A stretch of DNA of 64,000 nt, taken from positions 282,540 through 346,539 of the forward strand of contig MU130624.1 of the NCBI GenBank assembly GCA_015039465.1, in the 5' to 3' direction. This stretch comes from Phlegmacium glaucopus. Its lineage: Eukaryota > Basidiomycota > Agaricomycetes > Agaricales > Cortinariaceae. The notes below the pieces were generated by a model. That model saw nothing but the letters and a program-made list of their open reading frames with translations, did not search any database and was not told the origin of the DNA. The stretch's first letter is position 1; each line of letters begins with the position of its first letter. Positions 32,501-44,295 of the stretch are shown one piece after another. The position numbers were made by a program, and so were the translations under genes.

Positions 32501-34888
32501 TAATATGTGGAAAAATCAACCGTCGCAGTGCATAATCCTGACTTGCAAATCTCTGTGGAATTGCACAGGACAAAATCATGCCTCCCATCTGACACATTCT
32601 TTGCTGCTCAGATTCTGACATTCTCTCCCGACTCCAGTTGTGTACTAGAGGATGAACAGAAAACATGTTAGGTGATTGTCCTCTTCTCATCAAGGAGAAT
32701 GAGAAAAGGACACTAATCCCTTGTCCAAACATGAATTCATCCCAGTGACCATCATTTTTCAGGTCAAGCAGAGTATGATCCAGTGAAGTAACTGCCAGAG
32801 GTATCTTTTCTGCTACATCACTGTTAACAACATGTTTTATATCCTCCTCAGCAGCAGATCGGAATATGTCTCTAGAAATATTGCTATGATGATAGAAAGC
32901 ACATATTTGAAGAATTAGGATTGCAGCCTTGGCTGCTTGTACCTGTCCAGCTGTGGACTGTCCACCAGCTCTCTTTTCAATTTCTTTAAAAGATAGATCC
33001 CAAGTCCCATACACTGTTTGATTATAATTTGATGCTCCTGTGAATATAGTATCTGACATAAGAGTCTGACGGTGCAAGGACAATTGGGTCAGATATTCAT
33101 TGATATCACATTTCCCAGCATCAATATAAGCACCAGCATGATCAACAGCAAGAGGAATGCCACCAAGTTCAGTCACAATACTTTTGGCAGCTTGTATATG
33201 CTCAGATGAATGATCCAAATAGCTAGCCCTGAGAAGTAGAGCTATAGCATCTGACTCCTCCATTTCATTGATCTCAATCACATTCTCAAAGCCTATGACC
33301 TTTCCTACAGATCTGTTTCGGCTGGTAATCAGAACATTACCTCTGTTACCTGGGGGAATGAATTTGGCCATCACCTCTGGAGGAGGATCACCAGCATTGT
33401 CGAAGATAATCAACCATTCCCCTTGAATATGAGATATCCACTGGAGGACAGAGTCAACTGAGCCATCTACCCCAGAAGCTTGTGCAGCAGGAATGCTAGA
33501 TATACCCTTGAGAGATATAGTAATGCTCTCATAAGAAGAGGCATCAACCCAGAACACATGTGAAAAACTGGAGCAAGGAATGAATCCAGTGTTGTGAATG
33601 GTAATATCAAAATCCTTACCTGCCAGACATTTCTTCTGTGAACTTAAGACAGATCTGAGTCTTTCCAATGCCTCCTGTTCCCCAGAGGAGACAGGAGCGT
33701 CTTGGCATCAGTCTACTATTAGCACGACAAACAAAAGTCTTTCCAAGCTTGTCAAGTTCATCTTTCCGTCCAGTAAAGAATAGACTGGAAAGTGGTTTCT
33801 CAGATACAGAAATCTTCATCTGCTGTTCACTGGTATTGGCAGGGAAATTGTTGACAATATGATACTGGCAGACAAATTATTGTTAAATCATTTACACAGC
33901 TTACGAAAACGACTCACAAAAGTACCACCCGTGATGAACACAGTCCGGGCATTCGCAAAGGGACCAGAATACTGAGTCTGCTGATTATCAGTGAAAGCTG
34001 AGAACACATTGTGTAAGCAACTCACTAAGGGATTTTGTTCCGATTCTGTAGATCCCAGTTTGGTTTGGTTTACGGCATCAAGCGAGGGTGAATTTCCTTC
34101 CGGATGGGCTACAGGAGCAACAGCCAGAGCGGAAACCGAAGCAGAGACTTGGAGTTCATGGTCACTCTGATCGATTGAGTAGTGATGGATATGATTGAGT
34201 AGTGATGGATATGATTGAGTAGTGATAGATATGATGGACGACGTTGAAGACTCACATTAACACCAGTGGCTGGAATGATTACAGGAGCAAGATCGTTGAT
34301 CGGCAAAGTGGAAACCGAAGTAGAGACTAGGTCATGGGCAGCCTGATCGATGATAATAGTTAAATGCTTAAGGATGTGATGGGCGAAGTTGAACGCTCAC
34401 AGTAACGCTAGCAACTGGAATGCTTACAGGAACAAGATCATTGATCGGCAAAGTGGAAACCGAAGTAGAGCCTAGGTTATGGGCGGTCTGATCGATGACA
34501 ATAGTTAAATGCTTAAGGATGCGATGGGAGAAGTTGAACGCTCACAGTAACGCTAGCGACTGGAATGCTTACATCTTGCTCATTGATCGCCAAAGCGGAG
34601 ACCGAAGTAGAGACTAGGTCATGGGCAGCCTTGTCAATGACGGTTAGATGCTTAAGGATGCGATGGGCGAAGTTGAACGCTCACAGTCACGCCAGCGACT
34701 TGAATGACTTGTGCGCTTGCAGCCGGAGCATTAGCGGGAATGGATAGCATGCGATCAGCAGTGCTTGCTTTGATGGTCGATGACGAAGTTGCTGGCTTAG
34801 AGCCCGAACCCCGGGCCAGGGCATCGCTGATAGTCAGAGACGATTGTTTTGATTTCTTCTTGAAATTTTTCTTAAAAAGGCGCTTCAT
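29559..34888 (-). CDS. NB-ARC-TPR STAND ATPase (fungal NLR-like), apparently intact
   Basis: Seven exons on the minus strand: 34888-34685, 34629-34546, 34487-34401, 34342-34256, 34166-33918, 33864-33620 and 33567-29559, all GT/AG and in phase, giving about 1650 residues. The N-terminus is basic (MKRLFKKNFKKKSK). Exons 2-4 are duplicated mini-exons of 28-29 codons. The NB-ARC NTPase spans exons 6-7: Walker A GTGGIGKTQ near 33680, Walker B WLIIFDNAGD, sensor NVLITSRNRS, then GGIPLAVDHAG. The rest is 22 tandem 42-residue TPR units (GRWNEAEQLEVQVMDM...LLGAEHPDTLNSM..LA.TY.NQ) plus a shortened cap. Family knowledge: NB-ARC-TPR proteins are proposed intracellular receptors for non-self or heterokaryon recognition, the TPR array being the sensor. 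Function here is inferred only from architecture. The decayed inverted copy at 47863-52977 confirms the exon model. Confidence 0.88.
34170..34240 (-). repeat. 21-bp tandem repeat inside an NB-ARC-TPR intron
   Basis: About three copies of a 21-bp unit (GATTGAGTAGTGATGGATAT, last base varying) lie in the intron 34167-34255. The right-arm paralogue has a single unit, so the array expanded after the duplication or contracted in the other copy. Confidence 0.7.
34256..34629 (-). repeat. Array of three duplicated phase-0 mini-exons with their introns
   Basis: Exon plus intron units start at 34629, 34487 and 34342 (periods 142 and 145 bp). Exons are 84, 87 and 87 nt, each beginning A/T-A-H-(D/N)-L and ending S-I-P-(V/A)-x-x-V-(T/N). 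Introns between units start GTGAGCGTTCAACTTC. The units make up most of the linker between the basic N-terminus and the NB-ARC domain. Confidence 0.85.
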
Positions 34889-35129
34889 ATTGTTGAACAG
34901 TGAGTACTAGTGAGTTGTGGTGAGCGATGTGATGGGAGTTCGAAACAATAGATACTCTCGATTACATAAACAGCAATCCGACTAGCTTCCCCATCGAGCA
35001 GAGCCAGCACCAACTATATTACAACGTCGTCTCGATTAAGAGCAGTTTAAGAGTTCCGTAACTTCAGTCTAGCCATCAGCATTACTACCTGCACACTCGC
35101 TACAACATTGTTCGTGCTAAGAATCACCA
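34889..35129. promoter_or_regulatory. Divergent promoter region of the NB-ARC-TPR gene
   Basis: About 240 bp between the NLR ATG and the first coding-like sequence of the divergent relic. The same arrangement is kept in the right arm (47600-47862). TCACCACAACTCACTGTTCAAC-type sequence lies just upstream of both ATGs. No defined factor site was recognised. Confidence 0.4.
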
Positions 35130-36400
35130 ATCAAAACATAGAATGCATTGGCCATCGGACGGACCTCGTGAGTTTGCCCCCCTATACAGGCTTCTCCACC
35201 TCAGAGTGCGAAATCTCCCTCTGGGGTCCTTCACCTCTCCCAGTGGTACGTAATTTAATAAAAATTTTGATCCTTGACTGAGGACGCCTAGCAAATTCGC
35301 AGTCTGCAGGCGATGATCACAGAGCTCTAAAACTATGCGCAAAATTCCGCGTTCTGGAAGCCCAACGAGCAGACTACGCGAGACCTCAAAGAACATCGCA
35401 ATCTTTCCTTCCCAAGCCAAACCCAGGAAACTCCAGGACGAACTTCCTGGGTGCAAATAACGGCAATCATTAAGAATAACTGGAAGTGGTTATCTTAGAT
35501 AAGGAAGTTGCGGAAGAGAGGGCGGAGATGGCTTGGGCAGAGTTGAAACTTGAAAGAACTAAAGGAGAAATTGTCTGGTGCGAGAAACAAAATGAACTAC
35601 TCAGGCAAGGCTCTCATGGTAGGAGGTTTCTTATACCGATCGTTATTCCACTCTGTAACCTTCTTTGGATGTCAGGTTGCGAAACATGACGCAAGAAACG
35701 AGTTAAAAACACCGTAAACAGATGTCCGATATGCAATAACGATTTTGCCACTGCTGAGAAACTTGAAGGTCTGTTCGCCTTGCCCTCTCCTGATTCATTG
35801 AAGGTGTGAACTGATGCCTTGCAGCATCATCAATAGCGTTTTACGAAAAGACTCTTATTCAACCTGCTAATGCCGACTTCGAAATCGAATAACTGAAGGA
35901 CCAAGATTAATGGAATGCAACTTCAGGCCTGGCAATGTATATCTTCCGTTCCTAACCTCCGTATTTCTTCCTTACTATTCTTGCGTATAGAATATCGAAG
36001 AAATGTGAATTATCGTTGGAGATCTTGAACCTCTCACGGAACTCTCTGATGACAACCATGTAGAAAGAAGGAAACAACTCCAGGAAAGCCTTGGTCCGTG
36101 ATAGCATTATCCCTGCGTCATTACTCAGCGTAACCATAGTCGCTGGAACAGACGTCAAGGGCACAAATTTGCGACCAACTTCCAAAGATTGAAGATCTCA
36201 ATAATCATGTCAAAGTTTGGACAACATTATCAACCAATTTCGAGAACTACCCACCCCCTAGATTCTGCCATAGTTCGACGAGTCGATGAATTCAGCCGCC
36301 AGAGATAAGTAACAAGGTTCTCGTCTACAAGGCAAGTCGAGAAATCACTTCATTCCTATTTTAAACCCTAATGTTATTGATTGACATAGGCATATGAACT
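35130..36400 (+). pseudogene. Relic of a coiled-coil protein with a CxxC motif (left-arm copy)
   Basis: Plus-strand pieces in shifting frames: LPSRxLREPQ-like lead, LRAKLRVLEAQRADYAR-type coiled coil (clearer in the right-arm copy), ILDKEVAEERAEMAWAELKLERTK at 35492-35560, CPICNNDFATAEKLEGLFALP near 35724-35790, and ALVRDSIIPASLLSVTIVAG near 36090-36150. Stop codons separate them. The DKEVAEERAE helix resembles dynactin p150/CLIP-type coiled coils, but helices of this type are common, so I leave the family open. It is transcribed away from the NLR gene in both arms. Confidence 0.5.
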
Positions 36401-36401
36401 G

Positions 36402-36860
36402 TTGTGTTGGATCATTCAACCTGTCGCATACAAGCATTACCCTCCCCAGAAACTCAATCCGTACCGATGTCACTGTCAGTGGTATTCCTTCCCTTACCTA
36501 GATTGCTGCCCTCCGCCTCTTTCTGCTGCAATTTCTTCAACTCTTCTTTCTGAACATCCTTATCCTTATGATGAGGTTTCCGCAAATATATTAATGGAAT
36601 TCTTGGCATTGCGCTCCGCTTCCTCCCTTTCCTAAATCGCCACTTGCAGTACATTCCAGACCGAGTAGCTGACACCGGGAGTGAGTTTCACCGCCTGGCG
36701 ATTGACTGCCCCATCCACGACCGCGAATTCTTGTGGCTACACCTCGAGAAGATTGAGAGGGTGAAGTAGACGAATGGGAAGATGTCTAGCCTCGTCACCA
36801 ATACAGTCGCTGCATCCACCGTACTGATTGGGGAGGGTCCATACTAAAGTTCCGCTCCGG
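36402..36860. other. Conserved segment of the inverted duplication, coding status unclear
   Basis: Matches 44340-44850 plus 46240-46300 in reverse complement. On the minus strand it reads MYCKWRFRKGRKRSAMPRIP and KKLQQKEAEGSN. In the right copy an alternative frame reads LTPGVSYSVWNVLQVAICER. Neither frame is consistently open in both copies, so I do not call a gene. Confidence 0.35.
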
Positions 36861-36879
36861 GAGTGTGGGTTTGGCACGT

Positions 36880-38027
36880 CGATTCCAGGGGATGATGGAT
36901 CTTCTCTTCCGATCGGCCACCATCTTTTTCAGGATCAAGTTACTGCATCGTCGGACTGGCGAGTTTATCTTTGAGAGTAGAATGTGTGACTTATATGCAT
37001 CTCAGAGACGCGCCATAGCCTTCCCTGATCCAGAGAATCAAAAGAATGTTAAGCCTACAATGTGTTTACTGAAGGATTCATGGCAAGAGGGATCGCTGCG
37101 AATCACGAAGCAGTTGTCTAGCGGATGCTGAAGACGGAGGGTGTCAACCATGTAGCATGTATGCATCTGTGGCGACGACGTTCGTGGACTGGAGACGGAA
37201 ACACAGGAATGGCCCGAATGGGTCACAAACTCTCCAAAACCGAAACGCTTGCAATGCAGGATGGTTTGCCATCGTATGATTTTGGTTACTATCGCTCATG
37301 AATGACTTATCAATGTTTACCTGGTGCAGAGTCCTGCTATCCTGTATTGTCTATGCGGTTGAAGGTGTGCGTTTCATCCATCTTTTAGTTGGCAGAACTA
37401 ACTATCTCTACACCAGCCACTCAACAAGTGTATAAAGCCGGTATATTACACTACGATCTCAGCGCCGGAAATATAATGATCGTTCAAGATAAAGAAACCA
37501 AGAAACGTAGAGGCATTTCTATTGACTGGGATATGTGTCCACTTGGAAGAAGTACGAGGGCGAACCCACATACTGGACGAACCGTGAGTTACGGTTCATA
37601 TATCTAACTTCTTAGCTACTGATGATTTATATGCAGGTTACTTGGGCGTTCGTTTCCGCCCGAATTCTACTGAGCTCGGGTATTGTTACACGTTCGTTAG
37701 GAGACGATATAGAGTCTGCTTTCTGGTGCTCGTCACGAGGCTCTGAAACATCCATTGCGCCCTCTTTTCCGATACCTTCCTAGAGCCTCGGCTGATAGTT
37801 TGAAAATGAAGAGGACACCCATCGAGAAACCTGGCGTCAACGAATTCCTGAACGAAATCGGAAAATTCTTCTATCGTCGTTACAGTAAGGTCAGCGATCC
37901 ACGTTTCAATTTGGATGATCTGGATGACGAATGGATCTGTCATCGTCTCCGAGAGGCGGCCATGAATGTGGAGTCCCTCTGCATCACTAACTCCAACCGC
38001 ATTGAAGTCGCCTACCAATGGCTCTAA
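36880..38027 (+). pseudogene. FunK1-type fungal protein kinase relic
   Basis: Segments in order match the FunK1 kinase-like family: VKPTMCLLKDSWQEGS near 37053-37100, the catalytic-loop equivalent ILHYDLSAGNIMI at about 37440-37480, then ISIDWDMCPLGRS at about 37515-37555. A 54-nt GTGAGT...TGCAG intron (about 37582-37636) follows, then TWAFVSARILLSSG and LGDDIESAFW, and a C-terminal helical part to the stop at 38027. Frameshifts near 37105 and 37725 and an in-frame TAG near 37120 break it. Active relatives are proposed to be kinases of multicellular fungi, but substrates are unknown. This copy should be inactive. Confidence 0.65.
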
Positions 38028-38301
38028 TCCACCACATGATCGACATCAGTGGGAGCCTGTGACTATCATCGATTCGCAAATGGACTACTACCCGATGCCT
38101 TTATCCCGAAATCAGGAAAATCATATCAGCGTCCAGAATGCGTCAAATGAGCAAGTGGATTCATGCATGGTTCTTTCCATGGCAGCAAACACTCACGTAT
38201 CCACGAGCCAACAGATGCGAAGGAAGATCGAATGTCAAATAATAAGCGGCGCAAGCTGGTTGAAGCGCTGGTAAAGCCACCGCTAGCATTCTATGGTCAA
38301 C

Positions 38302-39060
38302 TTAAGTGTATGTCTGACTCATAAATGTTGGAGCCGACTCGATGCTGGACGTAGTAAGCAAGTAGTTAGAACCTATCTTAGGCAGTAATTTATACATATT
38401 TGAATTCAAAGAGTGCAGAGGAAGACCATGAGCTATTACTTCACAGCCCCATTTTTCAATCCTCGCGACATTGACAACCTTTGAACCTTGTCTACATAGG
38501 TATCTGATCCTTTCTCCCACCTTATAAGTTCTCCCTTCTTTGTGACTGTATACAAAACTCCCCCATTCTCATCTCCATCTATAATCACCCACATCATCGT
38601 CGTCATCCCTACCATTGACTTGCTTCAAAAACCAAACATCATGGCTAACCACCACCAAGGCGCCTTCGCACAATAATTCGACCAACGACTCGATTGTACC
38701 CATATCCAAGTGATTCGTAAATTCATCCAGCAGAAGTACATGTGGATGATGAAAAGTCACAAGAGCCAAAGCAGCACGGTTACTCTCTCCACCACTCAGA
38801 GGGAAGCCATGGCAACTCTTTTTGATCGTTTTCCATCTTCAAGGCGTTCCATATCTATTCTTTCCAGTTTCTACGGAGGCAAGGTATGAGGATACATTGG
38901 CGAGCCGTTGAACATGATTGCCCGACCTTTTTACGAGCAGCGACCTATCCGTAGCGTTGGTCGTCGCCAGTAGCTCTCGGTCCAGTCCAAGGTGTAGGCT
39001 ACATCGAGGAACGACTCGCAAGGCTCACAGGATTACCAGTCAAAGACAATACCCAGACCG
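38302..39060 (-). pseudogene. Partial tandem copy of an ABCF gene 3' half
   Basis: Matches the 41480-42560 ABCF region in the same orientation, with deletions. It retains LALVTFHHPHVLLLDEFTNHLDMGTIESL (Walker B and D-loop; written here as two overlapping motifs LALVTFHHPHVLL and LLLDEFTNHLDMG) and VVVSHDVWFLKQV, then scrambled C-terminal sequence. It lacks Walker A and the signature motif, so it is non-functional. Confidence 0.7.
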
Positions 39061-39639
39061 ATCATACTCTAGATTCTTCAACCATCACCCTTCCCACTAA
39101 AATCGCACTCTATACGCAGATTTCTCATATGACAACGAGATGATAAGCCATGTACGCAGCTCTGGGTCTCTTCGGGTAATCGGTCCATGAAGCCAGATCT
39201 TGAAAGAGCTTGACCCCGTTCAGCCGTTCAGTGGATGGATGGTTACGGAACGTTTGTCGTGTGATATACCAGGGAGTCGAAGAGCCCGTATGGAAGCCAG
39301 TGTTTATGTTAGGATTTTAGTGGACGACACTTTACAACCTTTCGGGTTTTGTGGTGCGAATAAAGATGGTTGGATGCTTTTTGTTGAAAGCCAGGCTTAT
39401 GCTAGGGATGTCGATGATGACTTTGAGAAATGTGACGCTTGAGTTGCCGAAGGCATTTTCGGCTGACGAACAGTGAACAGTGCCAAATCACTTGTTTGGC
39501 CGTTGTCGAAAGTGCCACAGAATAGAACCTCAAGGCCTCAAGGCCTCAAATTTCAAAGCTCATCATAAGAATGAACACGTGATCCCAGTCAGAGTTCCAT
39601 CGATAAAGATTAAACCGCTTCCCTCATATTCATCCTGAG

Positions 39640-40915
39640 ATGGTTCTGGGTATATCATCTCTTCTTGTAAATTCCCAATTGCATTCAAAAAGTGATAATC
39701 TAACACGTAACAAAGCTGTTATTACCCCCAGAGCTCAAACATCATATCACAAAGCTATCCTCCCCTCATAGCTTGGCCTCCTTAGCCCGGACTCATACTG
39801 CTTATCAAAGAGAAGCAGAACAGGCGCTCTACCACACTCTTTCCATTCGGCCGTTCAAAGAAAGTTCCTTGATATGTTTGGAAACATTGGCTACGAATCC
39901 AGAGAAGGCTGGTTTTGTCCGTTTTCTGACCATGGAATGCGCCCCCAATAAAACCTACAGCGATCAGCAAGCGATGGCTTATCTTTTTAAAGCACTAGTC
40001 AATATGCGCGCTCTCTCCGACTTTCGGTCAAGAATGTGTTTCCGTAGAGTCAATGAATGGATAGATGGTCTGGGAAAGATCTTGCCGTCAGTTTATGAAG
40101 TTTTGGTCTTCTCGAACTCCATTAATCATAGTGGCGATATAGTGGAGGTTATTTTGAATTGCAAACTCTTTTCTGCAACGATGAGCTCGACATGCATCTA
40201 ATTATCAAAAGTCAAATCGGATTGAAAACTCTTGGAATTTACGGCAATGGCGATACTGAAATCCTCCTGAATACTCTAGAATGCTTACAGTTATGCAGTG
40301 CTCAACTAACCCTGCCAATGGTGTTTACATTGGAACGCGAGAGTTTCATGCCACGATTTGACCACATTAGTATCTTTCCGGCATTCTACGCTATCGATCG
40401 CAGCCCTACAATTCGTCAAGTCTTGGTCAAATCTTTGCAGGAAGGTCTAGGTTATGGTATGAGTGCCGTTTTGGAGGAATTTTTCCAGCTTTCCGTCTAT
40501 CTGGTCGATTCCTCCGATATTTCCGCCATTCATGCGCTGGCAAAGGACATGATTGTGGGCTTTCCCCATATTTCCTGGTTAAATTTTTATTTTAAACGTG
40601 GATGTGAAAGGGTAAGTTTCTTTAAATGCGTGTCACCGTAACTGAATCTAAAGGGTATATGTATCACTTTAGTCATCGTTATGGGAGATGAAAAAAGTTC
40701 TCTCCTGCTTCGCCGATCTAAGTGAATTAACCTTTAGATTCTGGCCTGGGGAGGATAGTAATGCAGGTCCGAACATTCCTTTAGACACTACAATGGCTCA
40801 TGTGAAAGAATGGGAGGTTGCATCCCCTGAACTCAGGGAGGTGACATTCATGGACGGTACAACACTTCAGAAGTCAAATGAAGGTGAATGGGTTTTGTTT
40901 CAACGAGTCCGGTGA
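39640..40915 (+). pseudogene. F-box-like gene, probably frameshifted
   Basis: Plus strand. A possible lead exon (HIHPEMVLGISSLL before a GTAAAT at about 39668) is followed, after an acceptor TCATAG at 39770, by LASLARTHTAYQREAEQALY, the typical start after the F-box. GFVRFLTMEC follows. The frame shifts near 40140 (either a very short intron or an indel) and continues LQTLFCNDELDMHLIIKSQ. A good 61-nt intron (40612-40672, GTAAGT...TTTAG) links to the last exon ending at 40915. The architecture is that of Agaricomycete F-box/LRR-like proteins. I call it a pseudogene because no conventional intron fixes the 40140 break, but a functional gene is possible. Confidence 0.5.
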
Positions 40916-41601
40916 AAGAGTTAGAGGAGTCGAAGTTCTTGTATGCATTCGAACCAACGAGAGCCGGGGCGGAGTGGAATATAGCATAGTCAGACCCCTT
41001 TGTACACATCGATGGTGTTGGCGTTCGCATCTTCCGTGATGTTGGGCGCCTTTACCTATACATCGTCAAGTGGTTGTGGTTTTACTGTGCTTTGCATATC
41101 TTGTCGCGTTTAAATGCCAGGTGACCCCTGTGGAATTCAGTGATCTTCTCTACCGTACGTCCTTCCTCATCTATAATATGTTATCCGCGGACTAGATATC
41201 GCCGTACCGAAGAATAAACTCGCTGTATGTATGCAAATTCGTACTAGCTAGATATCGATGGGTCAAAGCTCGCAAGATGGTTGAGATGGAGGATTTGATA
41301 TCAAATAACTTCTGTTGGATTTCATCCAGGTAGAGGGAGAGAAACGAGGGTTTTTATATCGTCAGCGACACATTGTCATGTGCCTGACTGTGTTGATTGT
41401 CGATGTTCATATGCACTGGGTCCGGTTCAGTTGTTGATCTTTGAACTTGAGACTATTGAATATTGGAGCTTGCAGCTTTGAGGGTCCAACTCGATGCTGC
41501 GCATACTAAGCAAGTAGCTAGAACCCGTAACTCTGCACTTTAGGCAGCAATTTGGCAGGTACATATTTGAACCCAAAGGTTGCAAAGGAAGATATGAGCT
41601 A
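40916..41601. other. Spacer downstream of the F-box-like relic
   Basis: No gene seen. 41475-41600 repeats the sequence at about 38325-38440, marking the edge of the tandem ABCF duplication. Confidence 0.35.
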
Positions 41602-44295
41602 TTATTTCACAGCCCCACTTTTCAAGCCTCGCGACATTGACAACCTCTGAACCCTGTCTACATACGCATCTAATCCTTTCTCCCACCTTTTGAGTTCTCC
41701 CTTCTTTGTGACCGTGTACAAAACTCCCTTATACTCCTGTCCGTCTATATCACCCGCATCAACATCATCGTCATCCCTACCATCTCCTTCAATGACTTGC
41801 TTCAAAAACCAAACATCATGGCTAACCACAACCAAGGCGCCTTCGAACGCACACAACGATTCGACCAACGACTCGACTGTACCCATATCCAAGTGATTCG
41901 TAATTTCATCCAGCAGAAGTACATGTGGCCGATGAAACGTCACAAGAGCCAAAGCAACACGGTTACGCTGTCCACCACTCAGAATCCGAATGGGTCGCAA
42001 AACAGGATCACCGCTTATTCCACAAGACCCAAAATGGGAACGGGCTTCACCTTCAGAGATAACAACTTCAGGATATGTTTTCGTCAGTTGTTGGAGAGGA
42101 GTAAGTGATAACTCAAGTTGGTCTACTGTGTGTTGCGAGAAATATCCAATTCGGAGTCGATGATGTTGTTTCGTCTCTCCCAAGGTGGGCTTGAGTTCTC
42201 CAGCGAGGAGATTCATGAGAGTGGATTTACCACAGCCGTTAGGGCCCAGGAATCCGATACGCGCATGAGGCCCGACATCCAAAGTAACTTTGTTAATAAC
42301 AAACGGCGACGATGGACTAGGATTGTATCGGAAAGACACTTCAGATAGCTGAAGGAAGGAACTTCCAGGGAATTTGAAGGGTTCTGGTGGAGGAAGCTGG
42401 ATTGGAGCTGTTTTGATCCCCTGATCAACGACAATCGCATCGTGGAAGCCGTGGTAACTCTTTTTGTATCGTTTTCCATCTTCAAGGCGTTCCATACCCA
42501 TTCTTTCCAGTTTCTACAGAGGCAAGGTGTGAGAATATATTGGCGAGACGTTGTACGTGATTGTCTGACCTTTTTACGAGAAGCGACCTGTCCGTAGCGT
42601 TTGTCGTCGCCAGTAGCTTTCGCCTGCTGAACGTTCTTTTGGATACTCGTCATAATTTGCTTCCGCCTCTTTTCCTCGAGCTTACAAAAGTTCAGTTTCC
42701 AAGATCGATGTCAGAAAAGCCAAAACACACCTCTTTCAGTCTTGTCTTTCTCTTCCGTTGCTCCTCCGTGTTGCTCTCCCAATCGTCATAATTTCCGGGG
42801 TGATACGTCAATTTCTGGTTTCGAAAGATAATTGTTTCTTCTGTAACAGCATCGAGGAAGTTTCGGTCATGAGAAACAACCACGATAGTCTGCCCTTCTG
42901 CTTCATTTGTCAAGTAAGACTGTAACCAAACAATCGCTGGTAGATCAAGATGATTGGCTGGATTGAGTTGTATCAGTGCCTGTTCTAATTCGATGGGACT
43001 GGAATATGTGAACGTACTAGGTTCATCCAACAGCAAAATGTCTGGATTTATGTACAAAGCTTTACCCAGCATAACTCTCATGCGCCATCCACCACTCAAT
43101 ATCCCGATCTGTTTCCCCTCACCAAAATCTTCATCACTGAACCCCAGTCCTCTCAAAATGGTCTTTGCACGCGCCTCATCAGCCTCTACATCCAACGCTT
43201 CCTAGGCGCTAAATACCTCCGTCATGACTTCGTTGATCATGGTCGCGGTGATGAAAGTTTGAGGGTTCTGCGTTTTGAGGACAGCGAGTTCATTTTCGGA
43301 AGCGATAAGGTCCTGGCGTGCGACGTAGCCTCTCTGGCCTGATCGCTTAGTGGCGATTTTTTGAGCGAGGTCAAGGGCGGTCTCAGCTCGGGAGATGAGA
43401 AGATTATGGACTATCACATTAAGTGCTGCATCTGAGGTCGACTTTGATGTGTATCCCTGTAACGCTGAGATGGAGGTTGTCAATAAATAAATGGGATTTG
43501 TTTGATTATTAACCAACCGTGAGCTTCCTTGATGATCCGAGCACGATTGGTATCGGTACTAAGAAGCTCCTGCAGAATGGTAGTTCCTGGAGTGAATTCT
43601 TCCAATTGTGCGATGTGGAGCATTCGGACATTCTGCGGAAGCCCGACAAGTATGTTGTTTCCAAGCACAGACATTAGAACTATCATAAATAAGAACAACC
43701 GTGTGAGTAATGATAAAAACGTTATGATTAAAAGATAAAGATGCGTTACCTGACTTTCCAACCCCATTTTGACCAACCATACCGTAGCGTACACCAGGTT
43801 TCAACCTTAGATGTGCGTCAATCAGAAGCTCTTTGTTGTTAACACTGATATTGACGCCCTTGAAATCGATGTCTGTGCTGTTTGCGTCGAAGGTTTCTCG
43901 ATGGAAGCGACTCTGTTGTGAATAGGCGACAATCTCGACAGCGGGGGTGGGCGAGATTGTAGGCGTTGAGGCTGGTAAGGAGTCTCCAGGCGTAACAGGC
44001 CCCTTCTTCACCTTAGTAGCCCGCGACTTAGAAGCTGATGGCTATTAAACCAAATATCATAAATTGCAGGATGATTAGTGAATTCATGGAATAGGTTACC
44101 TTGCTCGAGTTCGCGATCTGCAAAGAATCCAATGTGGTATCGTTTACCATCTTCTTACCTGTTGAAGAATCAAAGCGTGCTGGTAGTTGACCTGGTAGTT
44201 GCTGAAGTATATTGATAGTATGCCAGGCAACCTTGTGACTCAAGCAATCAAAGGGCGGAACCGAGAGTGGTTGTACCAATTGTGTAGCGTTAAAC
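41602..44295 (-). pseudogene. ABCF-family (GCN20-like) ATPase, 5'-truncated and with a nonsense codon
   Basis: Exons on the minus strand: 44295-44100, 44041-43750, 43679-43518, 43464-43018, 42957-42731, 42680-42570 and 42513-41602, all with GT/AG borders. The first ABC half has GMVGQNGVGKS, LSGGWRMRV and ILLLDEP|TNHLDL (split by a 58-nt intron). The second has LGPNGCGKST, LSGGQRNRVALA, HVLLLDEITNHLDM and VVVSHDVWFL. Two ABC modules without membrane segments mean ABCF, a family of ribosome-associated translation or biogenesis factors. An in-frame TAG at 43203-43205 interrupts the first half. The 5' end is cut where inverted-duplication sequence begins at about 44340, so no start codon is present. 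Otherwise it is well preserved, so loss is recent. Readthrough or assembly error at the TAG cannot be excluded. Confidence 0.75.

Larger units (their letters stand above)
28655..36880 (+). repeat. Left arm of a large inverted duplication
   Basis: Matches 44340-53640 in reverse complement, with left plus right positions summing to about 82.5-82.8 kb. Anchors: NLR ATG 34888 with 47863; coiled-coil relic 35124 with about 47590; the ACCTGTCGCATACAAGC segment at about 36419 with about 46285. The arm holds a TIR-element end, the NB-ARC-TPR gene and a divergently oriented coiled-coil gene relic. Confidence 0.85.
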
